Source of the DNA: Bacteroidota bacterium
Lineage (GTDB): Bacteria > Bacteroidota > Bacteroidia > Flavobacteriales > Flavobacteriaceae
Length of the DNA stretch: 43,052 nt
Direction: 5' to 3'
Assembly (NCBI GenBank): GCA_018335575.1
Contig: JAGXRT010000011.1
Coordinates: 1-43,052 of the forward strand
Part shown: positions 31,092-40,011 of the stretch, piece after piece
Numbering within the stretch: the stretch's first letter is position 1
How the letters are laid out: every line of letters starts with the position of its first letter
The notes under the pieces: generated by a model
What the model was told of the DNA's origin: nothing
Seen by the model: only the letters and a program-made list of their open reading frames with translations
The model's database searches: none
Position numbers and translations under genes: made by a program

Positions 31092-33541
31092 ATTTTTACC
31101 ATCAATCGTAGGTTAAAAATACGACCTGTCATATAGTTTGGAATGCCATACGATTGTTTTGAATATGAATCCCGTACCCACGTATTGGTGATGGAGTTTT
31201 GGACATCAAACATGTTAAAAATTTCAAAACCAAAAGATACTTCACGTGTTTTTTTAAGCCACGAAGTATTGTTTTGATAATTTTCATCTTTAAGAATGTA
31301 TAAAATTCCTAAATCTGCACGCTTGTAATCATTTAACCTGCTTTGAAATTGATACGGATCGGCATAGGATGGTGAGCCACCGGGTACACCGGTATTGTAG
31401 AGTAAATTCATATACATTTTAAGATTCGGAATATTAGGTACATAATCTTGGAAAAGAATAGCAAATTTTAACCGTTGATCTGTAGGCCTTGCTATATATC
31501 CCTGTTGCTTGTAATTTTCCTCCGTTTTTAAATAACCAAAACTAATCCAGCTTTCCGAGCCGGGTACAAATTCGCCGTTTAAGCGCGCATCAAATCCATA
31601 AACAAATGCCGTAGCATTGTTGTCTGCAGTATATCTAATTCTAACATTGTCAAGTGTATAAGTGTTAACCTTAGTTAAATCCTTATAATACAGTTCGGTA
31701 CTTAATTTAAATGGTCGCTCGTTCCAAGTAAAACTGTATTCATTTCCTAAAATAAGGTGTAATGCTTGTTGCGCTTTTACATCAGTAGTTATACTGCCAT
31801 CAAATCGTTTAAGTTCTTTGTATGTTGGCGGTTGATGATAAGCTCCTGCAGCCAGCTTAAACAATAAATTTTCATTGGATATTGGTTTTAGAGCAACTTG
31901 AAATCGCGGACTAAAAATAAGATCGGTATTCGATTGTAGGTTAGCACCTTTTACAGCCCACGATTGGAACCTGAGACCCGCATTTAACCACCAGCGAAAA
32001 GTAGCCGATGAAAAAGTGTTACTCCATTGGGTAAATCCACTCAGGCGATTGATATCAACATCGTTGAATGAGTTAATATATGTGAAGGGTACTATCGGAC
32101 CTTCATACGCTTCGTAGGGCTGATTATTAGTTAGGTGTTGTAGTGGTCGAACAGAAAATCCCAACGAGTCAATTACTTCCCATTCATCGGTTTTATTTCT
32201 AATATTTTCGCGTTGGTACTTAAATCCCCAATCAAATATATGATTGTTTTTTTTATGATTGCCTTTTAAATAAATGTGTTGAATCAGTGCATCCAAATCA
32301 TTTCGAGCGTGATTTAATTGAGATCCGATGGCATCCGCAAATGTTACTTCTCCAAAATTGCCCGAACTTATATCGGTATTCACTTCTCCAATATTATAAA
32401 TGGCTAAAATGTCAAAATATTCAGATTCTTGTGTATTGTAACTTGCTGTTGCTAGTTGATACGTAGTATTTTCAGTGGCATTATATGCCAGTTGTAAGGC
32501 ACCAAAGGTTGAGTGGTATTGATTGTTTTCTTGTCCTTCATAGTTTACAATTAATTCTAACGGATTGGCCAAGGTTCCAAACTTTGTCCGCCTGCTAATG
32601 GGTTGTAAGTTGTAATTGTTTCTAGTGATATTACTCAATAATTTAAGGGATATTTTACTGTTAGGGGTGTATGTAATAAACGATTGAAAATCTGTAAACT
32701 GAGGGTTGAAAGTGCTTTCAGAATCGCCTGATGAAACCAATAAACTGTTATCTCGGTAGCGCAAACCGGTAATTAGTGATACTTTTTGATTAAAAAGTAA
32801 ATCTTCATAAGTGGCGTTAATACCCAGCAAACTGGCATCTATGTTTACAGAAAAGTCTGTAGGCATTTTGTAGGTTATGTCTAAAACAGAAGAAAGTTTA
32901 TCATCGTATTTTGCCTGAAATCCGCCTGCAGAAAATTGAATATTTTGTACCATATCTACATTGACAAAACTTAGCCCTTCTTGCTGACCTGAGCGAATTA
33001 AATACAGTTTATAAACTTCTATTCCGTTTACATAAACCAGATTTTCATCAAAATTACCGCCCCTTACTTGGTATTGTGTACTAAGCTCATTACTGGCATT
33101 AACGCCGGGCAGTGTTTTTAAAATATTTTCTATACCGGCGTTTGCTCCGGGAATTTTTTTTATTTTTTCAGTAGTTATGGGCGTCATTCCTTGGGCAAAG
33201 CGCTTGGCATCTCGTATTTTAACTTCTTTTATCGTTTCGGTTTTGAGTTGTAAGGTAGGAGAAAATCGCAAGGTTCTTCCTTTTGGAACGCTAATACGTT
33301 TACTGTAAGCAAGATAACTGATGTGTATAAAGTTTAATAAAACTTCTTCGTTGTCACTAACTACAATTGAATAATAACCATTTTTATCAGAAACAGTGCC
33401 TTTATTATTAAAAGTGATAGAAACTTCTTCTAGAGGTTCTCCTTTGGCATTTTTTATATAACCTTCAACAGTAGCTGTTTGCGAAAAAATAATACATGGA
33501 AAAATGACGATGGTATATAAAATACTTTTGAGTGCTTTCAA
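31088..33541 (-). CDS. TonB-dependent receptor with CarboxypepD_reg-like N-terminal domain
   Basis: This 817-residue outer-membrane protein has a signal peptide (about 1-20, ending IFSQ). A CarboxypepD_reg-like beta-sandwich follows (about 22-105, VEGYIKNAKGEPLEEVSITFNNKGTVSDKNG). Next are a plug domain (about 115-230, with ILKTLPGVNASNELSTQYQVRGGNFDENLVYVNG) and a C-terminal beta-barrel ending in an aromatic-rich strand. No SusD-like partner is adjacent, so it is not a classical polysaccharide-utilisation pair; substrate unknown. The M23 peptidase gene lies 12 bp upstream on the same strand, so the two are probably co-transcribed. The 3' end overlaps the convergent bcp gene. Confidence 0.92.
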   Translation of the reverse strand: MKALKSILYTIVIFPCIIFSQTATVEGYIKNAKGEPLEEVSITFNNKGTVSDKNGYYSIVVSDNEEVLLNFIHISYLAYSKRISVPKGRTLRFSPTLQLKTETIKEVKIRDAKRFAQGMTPITTEKIKKIPGANAGIENILKTLPGVNASNELSTQYQVRGGNFDENLVYVNGIEVYKLYLIRSGQQEGLSFVNVDMVQNIQFSAGGFQAKYDDKLSSVLDITYKMPTDFSVNIDASLLGINATYEDLLFNQKVSLITGLRYRDNSLLVSSGDSESTFNPQFTDFQSFITYTPNSKISLKLLSNITRNNYNLQPISRRTKFGTLANPLELIVNYEGQENNQYHSTFGALQLAYNATENTTYQLATASYNTQESEYFDILAIYNIGEVNTDISSGNFGEVTFADAIGSQLNHARNDLDALIQHIYLKGNHKKNNHIFDWGFKYQRENIRNKTDEWEVIDSLGFSVRPLQHLTNNQPYEAYEGPIVPFTYINSFNDVDINRLSGFTQWSNTFSSATFRWWLNAGLRFQSWAVKGANLQSNTDLIFSPRFQVALKPISNENLLFKLAAGAYHQPPTYKELKRFDGSITTDVKAQQALHLILGNEYSFTWNERPFKLSTELYYKDLTKVNTYTLDNVRIRYTADNNATAFVYGFDARLNGEFVPGSESWISFGYLKTEENYKQQGYIARPTDQRLKFAILFQDYVPNIPNLKMYMNLLYNTGVPGGSPSYADPYQFQSRLNDYKRADLGILYILKDENYQNNTSWLKKTREVSFGFEIFNMFDVQNSITNTWVRDSYSKQSYGIPNYMTGRIFNLRLMVKI

Positions 33542-33553
33542 CAGATTTAAATT

Positions 33554-35251
33554 TTATTCTATTCTATAAAACGTTGTTTCTATTAAATTCGTATTGCCAA
33601 CTTTATCAGCAACAGAAATTTTTAAGTGATGTTGATGACCTTTCAAGGAAACATCGCTAAAGTCAAAAGTAAGCATTTTCCGTTTTAAATTGTACTCCAT
33701 CAAAATCCAATTTCCATTGATTTCAGCGGTGTAGGTATCGATTCCGGATAAATCATCTTCAATCATGACTTCTAAAACGGCTAATTTTGAAACCCACTGA
33801 CTGGGTTTGATATTGTGCAAGCTTATCGTAGGTGGAATACTGTCTTTTAACAACATAAACGTTCCTAAGCTTTTTGTATTAGTGAAAAATATGTTTTCTT
33901 TTTTGGTTGTGTTCTCGTATTCAATCTTGTTTTTTTTATTGATATAACCAATAAAAGATTGTTGTTTCTCAACAGCGTTTAAATGCGAAACATCAAAAGT
34001 TAAGGTGTAATTTTTATCCAATGGAAGGATGGGTTGATGTACGATAGCTTTGTCTTTTGATACTTCAAATTGGATAAAGGTATCGGCATAGAAAGTGTTT
34101 TTAGGAAATGCAACTGTAACATTTTGCAAAGTAAAACGCTGAAATTCTGCTGCTTTAATAAAGTAATCAGAAGTAAATTGCGGTTTAAACTGTTTTATTT
34201 CGTCATGTTTGCCTTCAATAGGTACCGTAACTTTAGTAGCATTCCCTTTAAAATCGGTGGCAATAACTTCAATTTTATAAGTAAACCCTGCTTGTATACT
34301 AATGTTGCCGGGATATAATGAATTAATAACTGATAACGGATTGTTTAAATCGATAAAGGCTTTATGAATTCGTTTATTGGTAGTTGCATAGTGTTCATAA
34401 TCGATAAGTAAGTTAAGGTACTTGGTTTCATCAAATGAAAATAAATCAAATTTTTGCTGATGATACAATTGTCCATTTACGTAAAGTTCTAATGAGTATA
34501 TGCCATTTTCGTTGTTGCTTCCATTTAATAAATCATATGCGTTGATACCAATACCAATTTCACCGGACACGGCAATTTTTTCTGTTTCCAAACTGCCGTT
34601 TTTGGTTTTTTTAAGGCATAAATGATACGGAAAATTTGCGTGACTAATCTGTGTATCTTTAGTAAGCGGGTAAACAATTACCTCTTTTATTATCGGATTT
34701 ATGGTGTCTTTAATGTCTAAACCAAAATGCATTGGATTGATGGGTTTCTCGGTTCGAGTATCGCGAATTTCATAATGTAAGTGAGGGTCAACAAACCCAC
34801 CGGTACTTCCGGTAAAACCAATTAGGTCACCTTTTTTAACTGCAAATTCGGATGCTTTTGGAAATAGATGTACTTCATAATCCTTTTTTTTATAGTGTTC
34901 AGCTTTTACGTATTGCTCAATACTTGGGGCAAATTTTTGCAAATGTGCGTATACCGTTGTATAACCGTTTGGATGGTTAATATAAACCACCTTGCCAAAA
35001 CCATAAAGCGCTACCCTTATTCTGGAAACATAACCGTCGGCTGTTGCATACACCGGAAATCCTTCTCTTTTTTGAGTTTTAAAATCGATGCCAGAATGTA
35101 AGTGATTATCTCTTAATTCGCCAAAAGTTCCAGATAGTAATAATGGAATATCCAAAGGCAATCCAAAGTAATCTTTTGGATAGTTAACTTGGGCATATAA
35201 AGTAAGCTGGATACATATAAATATCAGTAAAAAAGATTTTTTCAAGGGCAA
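33554..35251 (-). CDS. M23 family peptidase (LytM-type), exported
   Basis: The protein has 565 residues with a signal peptide (about 1-20). The peptidase domain is at the N-terminus (about 40-170) with the zinc ligands of LytM enzymes: HSGID (H52, D56) and HLH (H157-H159), plus His103 in VYAHL. All active-site residues are present, so it is likely an active peptidoglycan endopeptidase in the periplasm. The remaining 390 residues form beta-rich, Ig-like segments (for example DDLSGIDTYTAEINGNW at about 505-521) with no known catalytic motif. It is first in a two-gene operon with the TonB-dependent receptor, an arrangement that could tie receptor function to wall remodelling (inference). Confidence 0.9.
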   Translation of the reverse strand: MPLKKSFLLIFICIQLTLYAQVNYPKDYFGLPLDIPLLLSGTFGELRDNHLHSGIDFKTQKREGFPVYATADGYVSRIRVALYGFGKVVYINHPNGYTTVYAHLQKFAPSIEQYVKAEHYKKKDYEVHLFPKASEFAVKKGDLIGFTGSTGGFVDPHLHYEIRDTRTEKPINPMHFGLDIKDTINPIIKEVIVYPLTKDTQISHANFPYHLCLKKTKNGSLETEKIAVSGEIGIGINAYDLLNGSNNENGIYSLELYVNGQLYHQQKFDLFSFDETKYLNLLIDYEHYATTNKRIHKAFIDLNNPLSVINSLYPGNISIQAGFTYKIEVIATDFKGNATKVTVPIEGKHDEIKQFKPQFTSDYFIKAAEFQRFTLQNVTVAFPKNTFYADTFIQFEVSKDKAIVHQPILPLDKNYTLTFDVSHLNAVEKQQSFIGYINKKNKIEYENTTKKENIFFTNTKSLGTFMLLKDSIPPTISLHNIKPSQWVSKLAVLEVMIEDDLSGIDTYTAEINGNWILMEYNLKRKMLTFDFSDVSLKGHQHHLKISVADKVGNTNLIETTFYRIE

Positions 35252-35345
35252 TGATTTTCAGCTAAAATATAAAATTTCAACTAATTTACATTCATAGACT
35301 TAATCAATTGTAATCAAAGTTTTTCTTAAAATAAGTTGCATGTCC

Positions 35346-35376
35346 TTGTTAAATTAAAAAAGGAACACTAAATTTG
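35346..35376 (+). promoter_or_regulatory. Promoter of the coiled-coil / zapA unit
   Basis: TTG (35346-35348), a 20-bp spacer, TAAATTTG (35369-35376), a full consensus match. The leader would be about 20 nt. Confidence 0.65.
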
Positions 35377-35401
35377 TAAAAATAGTTTTGGAAAAAAGTT
35401 A

Positions 35402-35692
35402 ATGAATGTAATTTTAAAAGAGATTGATTTATTAGAAGAAAAACTCAAAATAATAGTTGAAAAATATGAGTTTTTGGCTGAGGAAAATGAGATAATAAAC
35501 CAATCTGTAAATAAATTACAGCAGGAACTTAAAGCAAAAAATAAGATAATTGAAGAAATGAAGGCAGAGATGAATTATCTTAAAATTGCCAAAACTATGG
35601 AGGGTAGTAATAATGATACCAGAAACGTTAAACTGAAAATTAATACATTAATCAAAGAAATAGATCAATGTATTATACAATTGAGTGATTAA
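35402..35692 (+). CDS. Small coiled-coil protein upstream of zapA
   Basis: The protein has 96 residues. Residues 5-62 form a continuous heptad-like coiled coil (IDLLEEKLKIIVEKYEFLAEENEIINQSV and the following ELKAKNKIIEEMKAEMNYLK). A polar linker follows, then a short amphipathic helix (LKINTLIKEIDQCIIQLS). Its size, its heptads and its position just before zapA recall ZapB-like division proteins. Sequence similarity to ZapB cannot be claimed from inspection, so I give no symbol. The 10-bp gap to zapA and the shared promoter suggest the two proteins work together at the division septum (inference). Confidence 0.75.
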   Translation: MNVILKEIDLLEEKLKIIVEKYEFLAEENEIINQSVNKLQQELKAKNKIIEEMKAEMNYLKIAKTMEGSNNDTRNVKLKINTLIKEIDQCIIQLSD

Positions 35693-35702
35693 GTTCTTTT
35701 AA

Positions 35703-35996
35703 ATGGCTGAGAGTTTTAAAATTAAAGTAACCATAGCAGACCGCGTTTATCCGCTAACCATTTCCAATCCAAATGAAGAGGAAGGTTTGCGAAAAGCGGC
35801 AAAGAAAATAAATGAATTGGTTGCTAAATTTGAAAATAATTATGCAGTAGGTGATAAGCAAGATGTATTGGCCATGTGTGCCTTGCAGTTTGCATCGCTC
35901 GCTGAAATTAAAGCCATTACCAACGAACAGGAAGTTAAAGAAGTAAACGCAAAATTAGAATCGCTTCAGTTAATGTTAGAAAAGTATATACAATAA
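35703..35996 (+). CDS. zapA: Cell division protein ZapA
   Basis: The protein has 97 residues. ZapA binds FtsZ and cross-links its protofilaments at mid-cell. The N-terminal globular domain has the family pattern FKIKVTIADRVYPLTIS ... EEEGLRKAAKKINELVAKF. The dimerisation helix follows (QDVLAMCALQFASLAEIKA), then a C-terminal coiled coil (QEVKEVNAKLESLQLMLEKYI). The length is typical. It is the second gene of a unit with the coiled-coil protein. A 6S-like RNA lies directly downstream, the same neighbour as in Escherichia coli, where zapA precedes ssrS. Confidence 0.9.
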   Translation: MAESFKIKVTIADRVYPLTISNPNEEEGLRKAAKKINELVAKFENNYAVGDKQDVLAMCALQFASLAEIKAITNEQEVKEVNAKLESLQLMLEKYIQ

Positions 35997-36020
35997 GTTC
36001 TTTAAAATAAGTTAATTATT

Positions 36021-36178
36021 GCCCACATTAGTTATTTGTTAGTTAAACTCAACACTATTACATTAAAAAGGATGAGTCTAAATTGTAAAAGCACGCCTGC
36101 AAAGGATTCTTGATCAGTTTGTTAGTCCTAAACCTGTCATATGGAGTTTACAATTCCATTCTAATGTGGGCTTTTTTT
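36021..36178 (+). ncRNA. ssrS: 6S RNA candidate (6S-Flavo type)
   Basis: The interval between zapA and rny contains a self-contained structured RNA. A perfect 11-bp closing stem (36021-36031 GCCCACATTAG with 36161-36171 CTAATGTGGGC) is followed by T7 (36172-36178), so the stem is also the terminator. Inside it, 36081-36089 AATTGTAAA pairs perfectly with 36148-36156, enclosing an apical region with AGGATT / AGTCCT (36103-36108 with 36124-36129). A large 5'-side bulge (36032-36080) carries a possible ACTC/GAGT mini-hairpin. Length (about 155 nt), the closed rod with a bulge and the location after zapA all fit 6S RNA, which sequesters the housekeeping RNA polymerase. Confidence 0.75.
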
Positions 36179-36191
36179 ATAAATAAATCAT

Positions 36192-37757
36192 ATGGAAAGT
36201 ATACTATTTATAGTCATAGGAATTGTAGTTGGAGCTGCAGGTGGTGGTGTGATTGCTCACTTTATCGAATCGAGCCGAGCTAACAAAATTAAAAAGAATA
36301 CACGTAAAGAAGCTTTGAATATTTTAAGAGAAGCCAATCAAGAGGCCGAAGCTATCAAACGTGATAAAATTCTTCAAGCAAAAGAAAAATTTATCGAATT
36401 AAAAGCAGAACACGAAAAAGTAATTATTGGAAGAGAGAAAAAAGCTGCTGAAACAGAAAAAAGAATTCGCGACAAAGAAGCCCAGGTTTCTCAGTTGTTA
36501 GATCAACACAAAAAATTAACGGCAGAGCTGGAAGCAAAGGGAATCGAACTTGAAAATAAGATCGATGTTTTTGAAAAGAAAACAGCTGAAGTCGAAAAAT
36601 TACACCGAAAGCAAGTAGAACAACTCGAACTTATCTCCGGATATTCGGCCGAAGATGCCAAGAAAGAGTTGACCGAATCGTTGAAAGAAGAAGCACGTGC
36701 AGATGCAATGAGTTTTATTCAAGAAACCTTGGAAGAAGCTAAATTAACGGCCCAGCAAGATGCTAAAAAAATTGTTATTAACACCATTCAGCGAATAGGT
36801 GTTGAACAAACCGTAGAGAATTGTGTTTCTGTTTTTAACCTCGAATCAGACGATGTTAAAGGTAGAATTATTGGACGTGAAGGTAGAAATATCCGAGCCT
36901 TAGAATCAGCTACAGGCGTAGAAATCATTGTTGATGACACCCCTGAGGCTATTATTTTAAGTTGTTTTGATCCGGTGCGAAGAGAAATTGCCCGCTTGTC
37001 ATTACACAGTTTGGTCACCGATGGACGTATTCACCCGGCGCGAATCGAAGAGGTGGTTAAAAAAGTAGAAAAACAAATCAGTCAGGAAATTATTGATGTG
37101 GGTAAACGTACGGTAATTGATCTAGGAATTCATGGAATACATCCAGAATTGATAAAAATCATTGGCCGTATGAAGTACCGTTCATCTTACGGACAAAACT
37201 TACTGCAACACTCACGCGAAGTTGCTAACTTATGTGGGGTAATGGCTGCAGAATTGGGATTGGATGCCAAATCGGCTAAACGTGCCGGTTTGTTGCACGA
37301 CATTGGTAAAGTTCCGGAAATGGAAAGTGATTTACCACACGCACTATTAGGTATGGAATGGGCAGAGAAATATGGCGAAAAACCACATATTTGCAACGCC
37401 ATTGGTGCCCACCACGACGAGATAGAAATGAAAACACTCATTGCGCCTATTGTACAGGTGTGCGATGCCATTTCAGGTGCCAGACCGGGTGCCAGACGTC
37501 AGGTGTTGGATTCCTACATTCAGCGTTTGAAAGACTTGGAAGAAGTAGCCAACAGCTTTAACGGAGTGCAATCAGCTTATGCCATTCAGGCCGGACGTGA
37601 ATTACGTGTATTGGTTGAAAGTGATAAGATAAACGATGCCAAAGCTGCTGAATTATCATTCAATATCACCCAAAAAATACAAAACGATATGACCTATCCG
37701 GGTCAGGTTCGGGTAACGGTTATACGCGAAACCAGAGCCGTAAATATTGCGAAATAA
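36192..37757 (+). CDS. rny: Ribonuclease Y
   Basis: This 521-residue membrane-anchored endoribonuclease initiates mRNA decay. A single N-terminal membrane helix (about 3-24) precedes a long charged coiled coil (about 30-190). A KH RNA-binding domain follows (about 210-275, [24 protein letters not shown]). The HD phosphohydrolase domain has His340 ([14 protein letters not shown]) and the paired His369-Asp370 (GLLHDIGK), with HHDE at 407-410. The length and order are those of standard RNase Y. It begins only 14 bp after the 6S-like RNA's T-tract, so it either has its own promoter in or near that RNA gene or depends on readthrough. A terminator follows. Confidence 0.95.
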   Translation: MESILFIVIGIVVGAAGGGVIAHFIESSRANKIKKNTRKEALNILREANQEAEAIKRDKILQAKEKFIELKAEHEKVIIGREKKAAETEKRIRDKEAQVSQLLDQHKKLTAELEAKGIELENKIDVFEKKTAEVEKLHRKQVEQLELISGYSAEDAKKELTESLKEEARADAMSFIQETLEEAKLTAQQDAKKIVINTIQRIGVEQTVENCVSVFNLESDDVKGRIIGREGRNIRALESATGVEIIVDDTPEAIILSCFDPVRREIARLSLHSLVTDGRIHPARIEEVVKKVEKQISQEIIDVGKRTVIDLGIHGIHPELIKIIGRMKYRSSYGQNLLQHSREVANLCGVMAAELGLDAKSAKRAGLLHDIGKVPEMESDLPHALLGMEWAEKYGEKPHICNAIGAHHDEIEMKTLIAPIVQVCDAISGARPGARRQVLDSYIQRLKDLEEVANSFNGVQSAYAIQAGRELRVLVESDKINDAKAAELSFNITQKIQNDMTYPGQVRVTVIRETRAVNIAK

Positions 37758-37763
37758 TAAATA

Positions 37764-37788
37764 ACCACGCTATAAGCGTGGTTTTTTT
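37764..37788 (+). terminator. Terminator of rny
   Basis: A 7-bp stem ACCACGC / GCGTGGT (37764-37770 with 37776-37782) has a TATAA loop and is followed by a T-run. Confidence 0.85.
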
Positions 37789-37844
37789 ATGCCGTTATAA
37801 AAATAAATGATGGCAGCAAATAGGTGTTGATTTCATTGTAAAAC

Positions 37845-37852
37845 TACATTTG
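37845..37852 (+). promoter_or_regulatory. -7 element of ppa
   Basis: TACATTTG, a full match to TAnnTTTG, 18 bp before the ppa start. The nearest TTG (37827-37829) is only 15 bp away, shorter than usual. Confidence 0.5.
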
Positions 37853-37870
37853 TAACTAAAAGGTTAAGAC

Positions 37871-38416
37871 ATGCAAACAAAATTTAATCCCTGGCATCAA
37901 GTTTCACCGGGGGATAAACTACCAGAAATTGTAAACGGAATTGTTGAAATTCCGAAAGGTACCCGTGCAAAATACGAGCTCGATAAAGAAAGCGGACTTC
38001 TTAAGCTTGACCGGGTGTTGTATTCTTCCGTGTATTATCCCGCAAATTATGGCTTCATTCCACAGAGTTACTGCGATGATAAAGACCCCTTGGATATTTT
38101 AATTCTTTCACAAATTGATGTGGTGCCGCTGTGTTTCGTGCCTGCTAAGGTTATTGGGGTAATGCGTATGTTAGATGGAGGTGAAGCCGATGATAAAATT
38201 ATTGCCGTGGCAGTTGGCGATCCCAGTGTAAGTCATATTAACGATATTTCAGAACTGCCACAGCACTTTATATCAGAATTGCGCAATTTTTTTGAAGATT
38301 ATAAAAAACTGGAAAATAAATCGGTAGTCGTTGAAAATTTCTTAGATGCCAAAACAGCAATCCAAATTTTACAAGAGAGTTTCGAATTGTACCAGAAGGT
38401 TTTTAACAAAAAATAA
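37871..38416 (+). CDS. ppa: Inorganic pyrophosphatase (family I)
   Basis: This 181-residue cytoplasmic enzyme hydrolyses pyrophosphate to phosphate and so drives biosynthetic reactions. Family I landmarks are [17 protein letters not shown] (34-50), [11 protein letters not shown] (55-65), the metal-binding motif DKDPLD (70-75) and the later aspartates in [11 protein letters not shown] (D102, D107, D108). The length is normal for the bacterial family. It is a single gene with its own promoter. Its stop lies 10 bp from the convergent xerD gene with no hairpin between. Confidence 0.95.
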   Translation: MQTKFNPWHQVSPGDKLPEIVNGIVEIPKGTRAKYELDKESGLLKLDRVLYSSVYYPANYGFIPQSYCDDKDPLDILILSQIDVVPLCFVPAKVIGVMRMLDGGEADDKIIAVAVGDPSVSHINDISELPQHFISELRNFFEDYKKLENKSVVVENFLDAKTAIQILQESFELYQKVFNKK

Positions 38417-38426
38417 CCTGGCAATC

Positions 38427-39323
38427 TTAGCGGCGCGGATGGTATTTTTCCAGCACTTCTTTTAAAAACGTACGATCTAAATGCATATAAATTTCAGTAG
38501 TAGTAATGCTCTCATGTCCCAACATTTGTTGTATGGCTCGTAAATCAGCGCCTTTTTCCAAGAGATGTGTTGCAAAGGAATGCCGAAACGTATGCGGACT
38601 TACCTGTTTTTTGATGCCTGCCTTTTGAACCAAATCTTTAATAATGATAAACACCATGTTGCGTGTAAGCTTTTTGCCGTTTCTGTTCAAAAACAAGATG
38701 TCTTCATGTCCCTTTACCTTGGGATTATGTAAACGAATATAACTGATGTACATATTTATATAATGCTGATTCAACGAATTGATTGGCACATAGCGTTCTT
38801 TATCGCCTTTTCCGTGTACTTTGATAAATCCTTCTTCAAAAAATAAATCGGATAGTTTTAGGTTGATGAGTTCCGTCACACGCAATCCACTTCCGTATAG
38901 GGTCTCTAATAAGGCTCGGTTGCGTTCGCCTTGAGGGTGGCTTAAATCAATACACTTTATGATACGGTCAATTTCTGTTTCGCTCAGAACATGGGGTAGT
39001 TTACGTCCAATTTTAGGTTGTTCAACCAGTTCTGTTGGATTGCTGTTCCTGTATTTTTCTAGAATCAGAAAATCAAAAAAACTCTTTAAACCTGAAATTA
39101 AACGCGATTGAGAACGTGCGTTTAGCTTTTTGGAAACTTCGTAAATAAATTCATGAATGGTGTCGTATGTAATGTGTATCGGACTAATAATTTGATTGGT
39201 TTCATCCAAATATCTTATCAGTTTACTAACATCACGGGTATAACTCATAACAGTGTTTTTTGATAAACCTTTTTCAATTTTCAAGTAATTCTGATAATCC
39301 TTAAGAGCTTGTTCCCATTTCAT
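38427..39323 (-). CDS. xerD: Site-specific tyrosine recombinase XerD
   Basis: This 298-residue enzyme resolves chromosome dimers at dif together with a partner recombinase. An N-terminal SAM-like core-binding domain (about 1-90) precedes the catalytic domain. All catalytic residues are in place: Arg148 (SGLRVTEL), Lys172 (GKGDKER), His244 and Arg247 (HTFRHSF), His270 (LGHESI) and Tyr279. The length and motif spacing match housekeeping XerC/XerD rather than phage or transposon integrases, and nothing around it looks mobile. A TATATTTG box (minus strand, 39335-39328) lies only 4 bp before the ATG, which may mean a very short leader. Confidence 0.93.
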   Translation of the reverse strand: MKWEQALKDYQNYLKIEKGLSKNTVMSYTRDVSKLIRYLDETNQIISPIHITYDTIHEFIYEVSKKLNARSQSRLISGLKSFFDFLILEKYRNSNPTELVEQPKIGRKLPHVLSETEIDRIIKCIDLSHPQGERNRALLETLYGSGLRVTELINLKLSDLFFEEGFIKVHGKGDKERYVPINSLNQHYINMYISYIRLHNPKVKGHEDILFLNRNGKKLTRNMVFIIIKDLVQKAGIKKQVSPHTFRHSFATHLLEKGADLRAIQQMLGHESITTTEIYMHLDRTFLKEVLEKYHPRR

Positions 39324-39420
39324 TTACCAAATATAACTCAAAAAACAATGACGAAGATCATTCTACAGATTGATTAAAATCATTGTTTTATGAGAATTTA
39401 GAAAATACCTTCGACAGTTT

Positions 39421-39436
39421 AATACTAAAAAGTATT
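39421..39436. promoter_or_regulatory. Inverted repeat upstream of the beta-barrel gene
   Basis: AATACT-AAAA-AGTATT is a perfect 6+6 inverted repeat about 28 bp before the ATG at 39465, with an AGTACT palindrome at 39442-39447 just after it. It could be an operator or a leader hairpin. There is no further support. Confidence 0.25.
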
Positions 39437-39464
39437 TTATAAGTACTAACCAAAACATTTTATT

Positions 39465-39929
39465 ATGAAAAAAACAACATTTTTATTTTTGATTCTTACT
39501 ATTTTTTGTTTTAGTGTAAATGCCCAAGGAAAATGGGGCTTAAAAGCAGGAGCAGATTTTGCAACCATAAAGGTATCTGGATTTGGCTCTTCGTCTGAAA
39601 CCGGATTTTTTTTAGGAGCTTACACAACCTTCAATTTATCGGATAGTTTTGTATTACAGCCAGAACTTTTATACGTTAATATTGACGGTTCAGATTTTCT
39701 AAGCATTCCGGTATTAGCTAAAATACCTTTCGGAGATAAATTTTATGGTTTGGCCGGTCCAAGCTTGAACTATTTTTTTGATGATATGGACGAAGATTTT
39801 AAAATAAATCTGGATGCAGGTTTGCAATACGATCTTTCTCAATCTGTTGATCTAAGCGCCCGTTATTCATTTGGATTGGGAGATATTGATGTCAACGGAT
39901 TTTTTGTTGGAATTGGATTTAAGTTCTAA
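39465..39929 (+). CDS. Outer-membrane beta-barrel protein (PorT / OMP_b-brl family)
   Basis: The protein has 154 residues with a signal peptide (about 1-20, ending SVNAQ). The mature part is a run of amphipathic beta strands with the usual opening KWGLKAGADFATIKVSG. Later strands are FVLQPELLYV, YGLAGPSLNYFF and LSARYSFGLGDI. The last residue is phenylalanine (FFVGIGFKF), the typical signal for outer-membrane insertion. This fits the PorT-like / OMP_b-brl_2 group of small eight-stranded barrels common in Bacteroidota. No specific function can be assigned. It is a single gene followed by a strong terminator. Confidence 0.85.
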   Translation: MKKTTFLFLILTIFCFSVNAQGKWGLKAGADFATIKVSGFGSSSETGFFLGAYTTFNLSDSFVLQPELLYVNIDGSDFLSIPVLAKIPFGDKFYGLAGPSLNYFFDDMDEDFKINLDAGLQYDLSQSVDLSARYSFGLGDIDVNGFFVGIGFKF

Positions 39930-39954
39930 ATAATTTCATGTTAATTGTTTATTT

Positions 39955-39988
39955 TAAGAAGGAGCTTGGATACAAGCTCCTTTTTTTT
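39955..39988 (+). terminator. Terminator of the beta-barrel gene
   Basis: An 8-bp stem GGAGCTTG / CAAGCTCC (39961-39968 with 39973-39980) has a GATA loop and is followed by T8. Confidence 0.88.
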
Positions 39989-40011
39989 ATACTTTTACGA
40001 AAACAAGCAGC

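Noticed and set aside
38427-39323. Integrase of a mobile element
   Set aside because: Length, motif spacing and surroundings fit housekeeping XerD. There are no flanking repeats, no tRNA junction and no cargo genes.
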